The position numbers and the translations under genes were made by a program. A stretch of 14,148 nucleotides of DNA, from positions 1 to 14,148 of the forward strand of contig JAWXUC010000022.1 of assembly GCA_044432975.1 (NCBI GenBank), in the 5' to 3' direction. Of the stretch, positions 1-7,904 are shown piece after piece; position 1 is the first letter of the stretch; every line of letters starts with the position of its first letter. Source of the DNA: JAWXUC01 sp044432975. GTDB lineage: Bacteria; Pseudomonadota; Alphaproteobacteria; RF32; CAG-239. Under the pieces are notes generated by a model that ran no database searches, was not told where the DNA came from, and saw nothing but the letters and a program-made list of their open reading frames with translations.

Positions 1-146
1 TTGCTTTTTGTTCTTTATTTTTATTTATAAACTGTAGTCCACTACACTTCATAAATAAAAATAAATTCAAAAAACAAAATCCTTCACAGGTATATTCTAT
101 CTTTTCGTAAAATGGTCTAGTTTTTTATTAAAAGAGAACATATTTT
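1..146. other. Intergenic, AT-rich, with nested inverted repeat
   Basis: No supported gene. Positions 14-28 and 51-65 form a perfect 15 bp A/T-only inverted repeat. Inside it, TGTAG (33-37) and CTACA (42-46) form a second stem with a TCCA loop. Outer bases 6-12 and 73-79 can extend the pairing. The structure could be a terminator for a gene beyond the left edge, but its A/T-only outer stem makes it weak evidence. On the minus strand an open frame starts at ATG 52 and runs off the edge (M-K-C-S-G-L-Q-F...), with no Shine-Dalgarno close to that ATG. An in-frame TTG at 70 has an AAGGA about 9 bases upstream. It is too short to judge. Nothing else is seen from 66 to 146. Confidence 0.4.
14..65. 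repeat. Nested AT-rich inverted repeat
   Basis: The outer arms 14-28 and 51-65 are perfectly complementary (15 bp, A and T only). An inner 5 bp stem (33-37 with 42-46) closes on a 4-base loop, separated from the outer stem by AAAC and CTTC internal loops. A cruciform or a terminator for an off-window gene is possible. The arms are low in complexity, so function is uncertain. Confidence 0.5.
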
Positions 147-194
147 AATAAAAAGAACCTTCTTCGAGTTGTTTTGAAGAAGGTTCTTTTTATT
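147..194 (-). terminator. Rho-independent terminator of the operon (likely bidirectional)
   Basis: Bases 147-165 pair perfectly with 176-194 (19 bp) around a 10-base loop at 166-175. The core, AAGAACCTTCTTC against GAAGAAGGTTCTT, is flanked by A-runs on the left arm and T-runs on the right arm. A transcript from either strand therefore ends its hairpin in a U-tract. It begins 10 bases past the stop codon of the last minus-strand gene, which makes it the natural end of the VirB6-like operon. The symmetry would also allow it to stop transcription arriving from the left. Confidence 0.88.
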
Positions 195-204
195 TGAAAC
201 AAAC

Positions 205-2955
205 TTATTTCAGTCCTTGAATTGGCTTTATTTCTTTTTGTTTTGCAATTTGATCCTTTATATTTTTTATAGCTTCTTCTTTTTCTTTTAATGTAAAAGA
301 ACTTTGTTGTACTAATTTTTGAAGTTCTGCATCTAATACTTTAGGGTCTTTTATATTATTAAGTCTTGTTGCTTCTTTTTCGTTTACAGAGAATTTACTT
401 TTTTGTGTTTGATCTGTACTTGTAACAGTTTTCTTTTGTAGAACTCCATCTGTTTTTAATGTTACACTTGATTTATCTTTGTTTTCTTGGGTGTATGAAA
501 CAACAGTGTTTCCTTTTGGAGTAACAACCACAGTACACTCTTGTTTTGTTCCATCATCTTTTGTTCTTGTTACCTTAAAGGTATCATGATTGTCTTTTGA
601 ACTAGATTGAGTTTCTTCTGTAGCAAAATCTTTATCTTTAGGGTTGAAAACACTTTTATCGATACTTTTTTCTGCGACAGTTGCTGCAATTAATCTAGTG
701 TTCTCATCTCTTTCAGTTTTTATTTGTATTCTTAAGTCTAGAATCTTTTGTTGTCTTTTTTGCTCTTCATTTTTATCTTTATTTTTTGGTTCTTTTTTAA
801 GCTGGTTTAGTTGGTTTAGTAGTTTTTGTTCTCTTTCTTTCATTCTACTTATAGCAAATCGGTTGATTTTTCCATCACTATTAACAATAGGACCGACGTC
901 TCCTGTAAAGGCTTGGTCTTGTCTATGTAGAACATTACCATCAGCAGATAATACTTCGCTGCTGATTCCTTGATGAGTTCTGGTCTCAACTGTTTTACTA
1001 TAAGATATGTCTTTTTTAACTATTCTACCATCAATGGTAACATGGGCTTTTGTAACTCTACCATCTGCATGTTGGGTTACATGCATTTGTCTACCTAGGG
1101 TATCAGAGTAAGTGTATGTTACTGAACCGTCTTTATTGGTTGTGCTTGTTCCTTTTTCTTTGGCTCTTCTTAAAGATCTTTGTTCTTTTGTTTTTTCTCT
1201 GGCTATTGTTACGGTTGAATGACCTTCTGCATCACGACCAATTTCTTTAGTTACTTTTCTATTTCTTTTTTGGATCTCTACAGTAAATGTTCCATCATCA
1301 TTTTTGGTTATAGTTTTATGCCCCAATCTTTTACTAATATCAAAGCCACAAATGCTTTTAATTCCAAACAAAGTTCTTTCTTTTTTAACTTGGTTAGGCA
1401 TGCCATGGTTGGGATTCTCTTTTTTAAGTCTTTTTCTTTCTTGATTTATTGCTTGATTTACAGTTTTGAGTTTTCTTGCATTCTCTCTCATTTCTTTTGG
1501 ACTAGCATTTCTTTTTATAAGTTCTTCTTTTTGCTTTTCTAACTGTTCTTTTCTATTATTTAAGTTTTCTAACTTTGGTGATGTTAAAGGTCCATTATTT
1601 TGAGGTTGTGTTTTTGATAATTTTTCAAATTGCTTTCTATTATAGTTGGCTATTTGTTGGGTGCGCATTCTTTGAAAGCCACTGATACCTTTTTTAATGC
1701 CGCTTTTTAAGGCGCTTTTGGCTTTTTTAGCTAAAGGATTTATTAATGTTTTCTTTGCCATATTTAGTGCGCCACTAGCAACAACACCACCTATCTTTTT
1801 TCCCATTCCAAGTTGCATTCCACTACCTGCAAATTGTCCTGCAAAGTTCTCTACTTCTTCTAACATTACTTTAGCTAGAATAAATAAGAATAGTACTTTT
1901 AAGAATAAAACGCTTTCCCAACCAAATAGTTCTAAAAAATATCCAATATTATTTTCTAATAAACCGCTTTTTATAGAATCTAATACTTGATCAGCTACAG
2001 TTCCATTAATTGTTTTTACGCAAATCATCATAATTAGGCATAAGAATACAAAATTGAATATGGCAGACATAAATGTGTCCCAAATTTTTGTTGCATATTC
2101 TTTTGTTTTCTTGAAAGGATAGCAACCTAAAGCAAATGGAAGTAAGCCAGCCGCTACGGCTAATTGTAAAACAGAATCTAAAACGATAAATGGAAATACA
2201 ATTAATAACATAACGCCACCTAGCATTAAGAATATTCCTGTTATTAAAAATGCAAAATCTGGTATTACAACAGGTATAAATAAATATTCTACAAATAAAG
2301 CGATACATAAAGCGCTTACACCCATTGCTAGAACAGAAGCTATAGATGCTTGAATTTGTTCAATAACACAAACAACACTGTTACCCATAGATGCAGGTAA
2401 TCCTGCGTTTTCTCCTGTTAATATTCCGTAGTCATTGCTGCATGATGTCCCTGTGTCTAATAAGGCTTTGGCTATTGAGAAGCCCGTGTTAAATATGGGT
2501 TCCATTATATATGTGAAAAATCCCATATCGTCGCTTTTTAAGAAGGTTATTATAATGAAGACCAATAGCATTTGTTTTAATATTTCCATTAATAACTCTG
2601 GTGCAGATGCTCCTTTTAGTGATGACATAAAAGGCAATATCTTTAGTGCAAGCCAAATAGCAGTGGCAACAAATAAAACTTCAGCAACAGGTCCTGCAAA
2701 AGTCTTATATGCTTTTGCAGCAACGGAACTGGCGGCATTGTAAACAGTTTTAAATAAATGGCAGAATAAGCAGTTATCAAACCATCCATAAAAACTTTCA
2801 GGATTGCAAGCCTCATCCGCAAAGTTAAGAGTTTGATTAAAAGAAATCTCACTACTTGATGTTATTATTTCTGTTTGTGCAGATACGTCAGAAGAGAACA
2901 ACATTATAGTTGTTATAATAAGAGACAATGAAATCTTTTTAAGTTTTTTTATCAT
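205..2955 (-). CDS. VirB6/TrbL-like T4SS membrane protein with long DG-repeat tail
   Basis: A 916-residue protein and the last gene of the operon. An N-terminal signal peptide (about 1-26, VSA before Q27) leads to an extracytoplasmic segment with C50, C62 and C65 (the last two as CLFC). A multi-helix membrane core follows, about 88-364. It carries the signature shared with the four upstream genes: I257-V-L-D260, L272-P-F274, Y279-P-F281. After the core come a GMGKKIGG segment and a basic Lys/Ala region, then about 500 hydrophilic residues with coiled-coil stretches (about 450-520 and 695-765) and DG-containing beta repeats (about 547-682 and 785-847). VirB6 proteins form the inner-membrane channel platform of T4SSs and usually have about 300 residues; tails this long are typical of Rickettsiales paralogs. 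The start ATG has AAGGGG 8 bases upstream, overlapping the stop of the preceding gene. The tail's function is unknown. VirB6-like membership is well supported by shared motifs, but a profile search was not possible. Confidence 0.82.
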   Translation of the reverse strand: MIKKLKKISLSLIITTIMLFSSDVSAQTEIITSSSEISFNQTLNFADEACNPESFYGWFDNCLFCHLFKTVYNAASSVAAKAYKTFAGPVAEVLFVATAIWLALKILPFMSSLKGASAPELLMEILKQMLLVFIIITFLKSDDMGFFTYIMEPIFNTGFSIAKALLDTGTSCSNDYGILTGENAGLPASMGNSVVCVIEQIQASIASVLAMGVSALCIALFVEYLFIPVVIPDFAFLITGIFLMLGGVMLLIVFPFIVLDSVLQLAVAAGLLPFALGCYPFKKTKEYATKIWDTFMSAIFNFVFLCLIMMICVKTINGTVADQVLDSIKSGLLENNIGYFLELFGWESVLFLKVLFLFILAKVMLEEVENFAGQFAGSGMQLGMGKKIGGVVASGALNMAKKTLINPLAKKAKSALKSGIKKGISGFQRMRTQQIANYNRKQFEKLSKTQPQNNGPLTSPKLENLNNRKEQLEKQKEELIKRNASPKEMRENARKLKTVNQAINQERKRLKKENPNHGMPNQVKKERTLFGIKSICGFDISKRLGHKTITKNDDGTFTVEIQKRNRKVTKEIGRDAEGHSTVTIAREKTKEQRSLRRAKEKGTSTTNKDGSVTYTYSDTLGRQMHVTQHADGRVTKAHVTIDGRIVKKDISYSKTVETRTHQGISSEVLSADGNVLHRQDQAFTGDVGPIVNSDGKINRFAISRMKEREQKLLNQLNQLKKEPKNKDKNEEQKRQQKILDLRIQIKTERDENTRLIAATVAEKSIDKSVFNPKDKDFATEETQSSSKDNHDTFKVTRTKDDGTKQECTVVVTPKGNTVVSYTQENKDKSSVTLKTDGVLQKKTVTSTDQTQKSKFSVNEKEATRLNNIKDPKVLDAELQKLVQQSSFTLKEKEEAIKNIKDQIAKQKEIKPIQGLK
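415..600 (-). repeat. DG-containing beta-repeat block, distal tail of the 916-aa protein
   Basis: The encoded segment (about residues 785-847) reads as alternating beta-strand-like stretches broken by DDGTK, PKGNT and TDGVL turns. It resembles the larger block at 910-1315 and those in the 1645-residue neighbour. Boundaries are approximate and were judged by eye. Confidence 0.4.
910..1315 (-). repeat. DG-containing beta-repeat block, proximal tail of the 916-aa protein
   Basis: The encoded segment (about residues 547-682) contains recurring turns DDGTF, DAEGH, KDGSV, DTLGR, ADGRV, IDGRI and ADGNV, each about 10-20 residues apart between Thr/Val-rich strands. The pattern resembles RHS/YD or YwqK/MORN_2-type beta repeats. 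The family assignment is inference; the periodicity is visible. Confidence 0.5.
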
Positions 2956-2966
2956 TTTATATCCCC

Positions 2967-5900
2967 TTAACCTTTGTTATTCGCTTCATCAGTGTTAGTT
3001 GTAACATAGCTAGAAGATGGTATTGATGCATCTAAGCTTGTTAGGTTTTCACTGGTTGTTTGAGCTTGTACTCTTTGTTGGAAATTATCTAAATTTTTCA
3101 TATCATCTCTTATTTTGTTGATATTTGTTTCTAGATTTTTTCTTATAGTGTCTTTTACATTTGGAGAAAGACTTGTATTTGCAAGTAAGCTTGTTAGTTT
3201 CTCTTCTTCTGCCTTAAGAACTCCTTCTAATTGTTGCATTGAGGCATCTATTTTGTGAGAAATGCTATTCTTTCTATCTTCTACTTCTTTTCTTTTTCTT
3301 TCTTCCTCTTCTTTTTTTCTTTTTTCTTCTTCCTCTTTTTTTCTTTTCTCTTCTTCTTCTTTTTCTTTTTTCTCTTTTTCTTTTTTCTTTTTCTCTTCTT
3401 CTTTCTCTTTTTCTTTTTCTCTTCTTTTTTTATTTTCTTCTTTTTGTTTTCTTTCTTCTTCACTATCTGTGTTTTTACCGTTTGGTATTTCTGCAGTTTC
3501 TTGTGTTTCTGCTTTATAAGTTTGTTCTGTTGAACCATCTGGTTTTGTAACAGTTTTACTAACAACTTCTAATTTGCTGTTGTATTCAATTTCTGTTATG
3601 TTTCCATTTTCATCTTTAACAGTAATTGTTCTGCCAGAAATTTCTCCATCTTTATTAAATGTTGTTTCTGTTGTATCACCGTTTGCCTCGATAAATTTGT
3701 TTGAAGTTTTGTTTCCATCTTCATCATAATTAACTTCAGAACTGCTACCATCTATTCTGGTTAGTTTGTTTTGTTTTTTCTTACCATCTTGATAGTATTC
3801 AGATTCTCTTAGTTCATTATCTATTATTTCTCTTTTTGCTTTTAGAGAACCATCTTTGTAGAGGTCTAAATCTTCATTATTATTAACTCTAATAGTATTA
3901 TGAAGTTTTGTATTATTAGCTTTTATTTGCCCTGCTATAGATTTTAACTCTTCTTCCATTTTTGCAATATCTTCTGCTTTGCCATTTTTCTTTTTGAGTT
4001 TTTCTATTTTTTTGCTTAAGTTTATCTCTTTAGATTTTAGCGCATTTGCTTTTTTTCTAATTTCTTTAGACAAGTTATTAAGCTCTTCTCTGGTCTCTAT
4101 TTTTGAATCTTCATCTGTTTTTGTAAAACTATTTTTTATTTTTTCTAAATCTTCATATTTATCAACACCTGCTTTAGCTTCTGCAATTGTTTTGCCATTT
4201 TTATCTGTTTTATATACATGTTTTAGTTGCCCTGTTTTTCCATCTCTTGTTTCATGTTCAACTGATCCATCTTTCTTTGTAACAGTTTTTTGGATTGAGT
4301 TGCCTAGGTAGGAGGTTGTAATTGTATCTCCATTTTTATTTTTATGTGTTTCATTTAATAGTTTGCCGTTATCATCATATATTTTTCGTGAAACGAGTTG
4401 TTCTTTAGTAGCGCCCACAGTTCTGATGTCTTCAGCAGATAATGTTCCATTTTTATTGTAGAGTTTGTTTACAAGTTCTCCATTTTCATTTTGATAACTT
4501 TCATTATTCAAGGTTCCATCTTCATTATAAGTTTTACTTGAAGCATATTTATAGTCTGATGATGTTATTTGTTTGCCATTTCCTTTATATTCTTGGAAAC
4601 TTTCACGTATTAATACACCATCTTTATTATATATTTCAGAAGTTAAATTATTGTTTTTATCTCTAGTTGTTATTCTTATTTCCCCTTTTTCATTTTTATA
4701 TGATTCTTTTCCTCCTGAATGATGCTTGGTAATTGTTTTGTTAGGATCTTTTAATATTTTCTCTAAACTACCATGGCGTTGTTCAAAAGTAATTGGTTTT
4801 TTCTTTGTGTCAGGGGTGATGTTAGCTGTTTTTGTTTCTTTAATTTTATTTTGAACACCTTTTAATGCTTGTGCTTTTTTGTTTATTTCTTCAGGGCTAG
4901 CTTTTCTGTTTTTAAGAGCGGCTAACTCAGCTTTTAAGCTTTCTTCTTGAGCGCTTAAAGTTTTTATTTGTGCTTGAATATCATCAGCAGAAGCATTAGG
5001 CTTATCTTGGTTGCCTTGAGTTTGTTGCTTATTTGTTTGAACTTGTTGAGAAGTTTGAATTTTTTTCTTTTCATTTTCTATTTCTTGATTTATTTCTCTA
5101 CGTTTGTTATCAGATATATCAACATTATCTAATCCTTGAGCTTTTCTCTCTTCTGGGCTTAGTTTTCTTATTTGTTGAATTTGAGCTTTTTGAGCTTCTA
5201 AAGCAACAAGTTTATCTGTTTTGGGAGATTTTTTATCCTCAACATCTTTTTGTTTGTTTTCAATTTTTTGATTAACTTTATTTATTTCACTGCGTTTTTT
5301 ATCAAAATCTTTTCTTGTATATTTTCCTTGTTTTAGAGCTTCTAATTCAGCTTCTAATTTTTGTTTTTCAGCTTTAATTGCATCAAGTTCTCTCATTGCT
5401 TGATTTATTTCATCTTCAGAAGCTCTAACTCTTGGTTCATCATTTTGATTGCTTTCGTTTTGATGATTTTCATTTTCAGGGGTTGGTGTATTTGTTTCTT
5501 GATTAGCATCTTGCTCTGCCATAGCATCATCAAGTTCTCTGTCCAAGTCTTCAGGCCTCATTGGTCTGAAACCACTGTCTGCACTATGTGTTGAAGCTGT
5601 AGTTTGTTGTTCTTGGCGTTGGTTTTCTTCTCTTCTGTTGCCACCACCTTGGTTTTGACGCTCACGCTCTTGACGCTCACGCTCTTGACGCTCACGTTCT
5701 TGACGCTCACGTTCTTGACGCTCACGCTCTTGACGCTCACGTTCTTGACGCTCACGCTCTTGACGCTCACGTTCTTGGTTTTCACGTTCTTGGCGTTCAC
5801 GTTCTTGACGCTCACGTTCTTGGTTTTCACGTTCTTGACGCTCACGTTCTTGGGTGTTTTGTCTTCTTCTTTCTTCTCTTCTTCTATCTCTTTGCTGTTC

Positions 5901-7904
5901 AGTTGTTCTAACTTCATTCTTGTCGAAAGATAAGTTTTCTCCAGTTTTTTTCATAACACGAGAGGCGTTTGTAAGAGTGTTGTCTTTTGCAGCTTTCTCT
6001 TTATCATCGGCAATATGTTTTTGTAATTTTCCTCTAGCTATTTTTATTAATCCACCTAAGCCACCTTGTCGTTTGCCTTCTGCAAGAGTTCTGATAGCTT
6101 CTTCTTTAGCTCTTTCTGCTTCTTCTTGAGTTATATTTCTTCTTGCTTTATCTGCTCTTTTAATTTTTTCTGCAGTTTTTTCTAATGATGTTGCAACATT
6201 GTTTAATCCTCTGGCTGTTGTTCCTGTTGCACTAGCTACTGTTTTTATTCCTTTAAGACCAGTTTTTCCTGTTGCTTTAAGAGATTTAAGTGCGTGTTTA
6301 CCAGCTGATTTTAAATCCCCTTTCTTTAGTGAGTGGACAGCTTTTGCTCCTGATGTATATGCTTGTGTTGCAGAATCTCCAAATTCTTGTGCAGAGTTTA
6401 TTACTCTTTGCTTATTATTGTTAAAATTGTTTGCCGTTCTAGCCGCAGTTGTTTGAACTTGTCTTTTTATATTAGTAGGGATTGCTTGTACTTGTTTTTT
6501 TATGTTAGCAGCTGCTTGTTTGGGGTTTCTTACTGCACTAACAACAGCCCTTGTGGCGTTGCCAGCACTTTTTATTGAAGAATTAACTGCTTTTTGTGCT
6601 GCTTTACCAGCTTGGTGTGTGGCAACATCTCTGGCAATTTTTCCCATTTTTATAAAAGGACTTGTTGCTTGTCCAACTGCTTGAGTTGCGGCATGATGAA
6701 TTGGAGATAATCCCCCAAGCTCTGATTTGAATATTTTATTTGCAAAATCATCTGTTTTTCCAACAATTTTGAAGGCAGCAACCATGCAGAATAATAATAT
6801 AAAGATATAAGGTTCACTAACATCAAAAATATTTCTAATATATTCTTTGTCATCATCATTAATTTTTTCAAATAAAGTGTTTATACCACCTTGTGATGGG
6901 TCTGTATCTGCAGTTGTAAACGCATTATCTAATAGAATCATTGCAAGAGATGTGGTAATTGCTAATAGTATAAATGTTCCTGCTGAGTGCATGGCAATTT
7001 TTATACAGGTTCCTATTTTTCCTTTTGTATCTTTTAGAGGAAATGGCCACAAACCTATTGCTATTGGTAATAATAAAACCGCAAACCCTAGTTTAAATGA
7101 TACATCTAAAAGATAAAAGCAGACTGCGTAAGATAAAAACAAGCCAACGCACCAAAGTGCTATACCTACAAGAATCGCCATAAAGTCTGGAATATATAGC
7201 CATCCTGGTCCTATTCCCAGTGTTGGTACATTTATTAATGGAAATTCAAAACCAAAGCAAGAAATTGCATCGCCAATAACCATTATTGTTGAGATTTTAT
7301 TACTAGCTGTTTTGGCCAATAATATAATTTTGTTTAGTAATTCAGCAGAAACTATACCCGTTTCTTTGGTAATTGTTTCTTTTGAGCTTAATGAAGTTGC
7401 TGCACCTTCTATGGGATCGCTTGTATCTGATATAGTTTGGGCAAAGTCTACGCCTGCATCTAAGATTGGAGTTACGGTGTACCCGACTAAGACGCCGATT
7501 CCTGCTTGTGTTAAAATGGCGGCAACACCTATTTTAAATAGCATTATCGTTAGCTCTCCAATCATTTCAGCACCGTTGGCTCCTGCTAATGAACCAAGGT
7601 GTTTAAGTCCCCAAAATGGTACCCATAAGATAAACCCAAAAATTAATAGTTTAAGAGCAGCTTCTGATGTTATATCATATAACATGCCTGCACCTTCCAT
7701 AAAAGCGTCTATTAGTTTAGCAACAACAATACAAGTATAACATTCGTCTTGCCACTTTTCTTCAAGTTCAGATGTGTCTGCACATCTAATCTTAAATATG
7801 CCTTGTGTTTCCCAAGCAAGAATATCAGCATTAGCTTTTGTTGGAGTGAAAATGCTAAAAAATAAGATAATAAGAGAATATAAAGTGATTGTTAATTTTT
7901 TCAT
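2967..7904 (-). CDS. Giant VirB6/TrbL-like T4SS membrane protein with multi-repeat tail
   Basis: A 1645-residue protein, about five times a typical VirB6. It has a signal peptide (about 1-26, ANA before D27), extracytoplasmic C41, C55 and C58 (CYTC), and a membrane core about 83-385 with the paralog signature F263-Y-L-L-D267, L279-P280, W286-P-F288. The tail of about 1250 residues has, in order: an Ala/Lys-rich helical region (400-640); a QERER tandem repeat (about 685-749); Gln/Glu/Lys coiled coils (about 790-1030); a DG repeat block (about 1055-1244); a coiled coil (about 1255-1335); a second DG block (about 1344-1471); a Lys/Glu-rich charged helix (about 1488-1545); and a short helical end. 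The ATG overlaps the upstream stop by one base (TAATG), and GAGGAGAA in the end of the previous gene is the ribosome binding site, implying coupling. The frame is uninterrupted despite the repeats. It may be a channel subunit with a scaffold or exposed tail. Whether the tail is cytoplasmic, periplasmic or surface-exposed is not known; the basic stretch after the last helix favours cytoplasmic. Confidence 0.82.
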   Translation of the reverse strand: MKKLTITLYSLIILFFSIFTPTKANADILAWETQGIFKIRCADTSELEEKWQDECYTCIVVAKLIDAFMEGAGMLYDITSEAALKLLIFGFILWVPFWGLKHLGSLAGANGAEMIGELTIMLFKIGVAAILTQAGIGVLVGYTVTPILDAGVDFAQTISDTSDPIEGAATSLSSKETITKETGIVSAELLNKIILLAKTASNKISTIMVIGDAISCFGFEFPLINVPTLGIGPGWLYIPDFMAILVGIALWCVGLFLSYAVCFYLLDVSFKLGFAVLLLPIAIGLWPFPLKDTKGKIGTCIKIAMHSAGTFILLAITTSLAMILLDNAFTTADTDPSQGGINTLFEKINDDDKEYIRNIFDVSEPYIFILLFCMVAAFKIVGKTDDFANKIFKSELGGLSPIHHAATQAVGQATSPFIKMGKIARDVATHQAGKAAQKAVNSSIKSAGNATRAVVSAVRNPKQAAANIKKQVQAIPTNIKRQVQTTAARTANNFNNNKQRVINSAQEFGDSATQAYTSGAKAVHSLKKGDLKSAGKHALKSLKATGKTGLKGIKTVASATGTTARGLNNVATSLEKTAEKIKRADKARRNITQEEAERAKEEAIRTLAEGKRQGGLGGLIKIARGKLQKHIADDKEKAAKDNTLTNASRVMKKTGENLSFDKNEVRTTEQQRDRRREERRRQNTQERERQERENQERERQERERQERENQERERQERERQERERQERERQERERQERERQERERQERERQNQGGGNRREENQRQEQQTTASTHSADSGFRPMRPEDLDRELDDAMAEQDANQETNTPTPENENHQNESNQNDEPRVRASEDEINQAMRELDAIKAEKQKLEAELEALKQGKYTRKDFDKKRSEINKVNQKIENKQKDVEDKKSPKTDKLVALEAQKAQIQQIRKLSPEERKAQGLDNVDISDNKRREINQEIENEKKKIQTSQQVQTNKQQTQGNQDKPNASADDIQAQIKTLSAQEESLKAELAALKNRKASPEEINKKAQALKGVQNKIKETKTANITPDTKKKPITFEQRHGSLEKILKDPNKTITKHHSGGKESYKNEKGEIRITTRDKNNNLTSEIYNKDGVLIRESFQEYKGNGKQITSSDYKYASSKTYNEDGTLNNESYQNENGELVNKLYNKNGTLSAEDIRTVGATKEQLVSRKIYDDNGKLLNETHKNKNGDTITTSYLGNSIQKTVTKKDGSVEHETRDGKTGQLKHVYKTDKNGKTIAEAKAGVDKYEDLEKIKNSFTKTDEDSKIETREELNNLSKEIRKKANALKSKEINLSKKIEKLKKKNGKAEDIAKMEEELKSIAGQIKANNTKLHNTIRVNNNEDLDLYKDGSLKAKREIIDNELRESEYYQDGKKKQNKLTRIDGSSSEVNYDEDGNKTSNKFIEANGDTTETTFNKDGEISGRTITVKDENGNITEIEYNSKLEVVSKTVTKPDGSTEQTYKAETQETAEIPNGKNTDSEEERKQKEENKKRREKEKEKEEEKKKKEKEKKEKEEEEKRKKEEEEKRKKEEEERKRKEVEDRKNSISHKIDASMQQLEGVLKAEEEKLTSLLANTSLSPNVKDTIRKNLETNINKIRDDMKNLDNFQQRVQAQTTSENLTSLDASIPSSSYVTTNTDEANNKG
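3270..3440 (-). repeat. Lys/Glu-rich low-complexity tract (predicted single alpha helix)
   Basis: An almost pure polypyrimidine run on the plus strand encodes about 57 residues of K, E and R, with repeated EEEEKRKK-type units, at about residues 1488-1545 of the giant VirB6-like protein. Such i/i+4 charge patterns form coiled coils or stable single alpha helices, as in the TolA stem. Its homopurine/homopyrimidine nature makes every frame open, so the plus-strand frames here are shadows. Confidence 0.7.
3490..3873 (-). repeat. DG-containing beta-repeat block 2 of the giant VirB6-like protein
   Basis: It encodes about residues 1344-1471. Turns such as YKDGSL, YQDGKK, RIDGSS, DEDGNK, EANGDT, NKDGEI, DENGNI and KPDGST recur every 10-20 residues between short polar beta-like strands. 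The spacing and G placement resemble YwqK/MORN_2 or RHS/YD repeats. Edges are approximate. Confidence 0.55.
4170..4740 (-). repeat. DG-containing beta-repeat block 1 of the giant VirB6-like protein
   Basis: It encodes about residues 1055-1244. Recurrent units follow a loose pattern Y-(N/D)-x-(D/N)-G-x-L-x-x-E, for example YNKDGVLIRE, YNEDGTLNNE, YNKNGTLSAE and YDDNGKLLNE, with alternating (K/E)NGE or KNGD turns. It is the clearest repeat array in the tails and most like YwqK/MORN_2-type repeats. The pattern is seen directly; the family name is inference. Confidence 0.6.
5657..5851 (-). repeat. 15 bp tandem repeat, 13 units, encoding QERER
   Basis: Thirteen contiguous 15 bp units (plus-strand form gacgctcacgctctt with variants). 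Eleven encode Q-E-R-E-R and two encode Q-E-R-E-N, at about residues 685-749 of the giant VirB6-like protein. The unit is a multiple of 3, so gain or loss of copies keeps the frame. It is visibly more GC-rich than its surroundings. Units at the 5' end of the coding strand are more diverged (ggttttcacg, ggcgttcacg) than those nearer 5657, which suggests recent expansion of the lower-coordinate units. Confidence 0.93.

Noticed and set aside
1..52. Minus-strand gene starting at 52 and running off the left edge
   Set aside because: Only about 17 codons are visible, no ribosome binding site fits the ATG, and the frame overlaps the AT-rich inverted repeat; evidence is insufficient.
3239..3550. Several overlapping plus-strand open frames rich in Phe/Leu/Ser
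   Set aside because: They are the complement of the homopurine Lys/Glu tract of the minus-strand gene; every frame is open there because of composition.
5657..5851. Regular 15 bp repeats as a CRISPR array
   Set aside because: Units are contiguous with no spacers, keep one reading frame and encode QERER inside a long gene; it is a coding tandem repeat.
5604..5933. Plus-strand frame encoding Leu/Thr repeats
   Set aside because: It is the antisense of the QERER repeat, with no ribosome binding site and no independent support.
2967..7904. The 1645-residue frame as two or more genes fused by error
   Set aside because: The frame is continuous, internal segments lack ribosome binding sites with starts that I could see, and the long modular tail has a parallel in the 916-residue neighbour.
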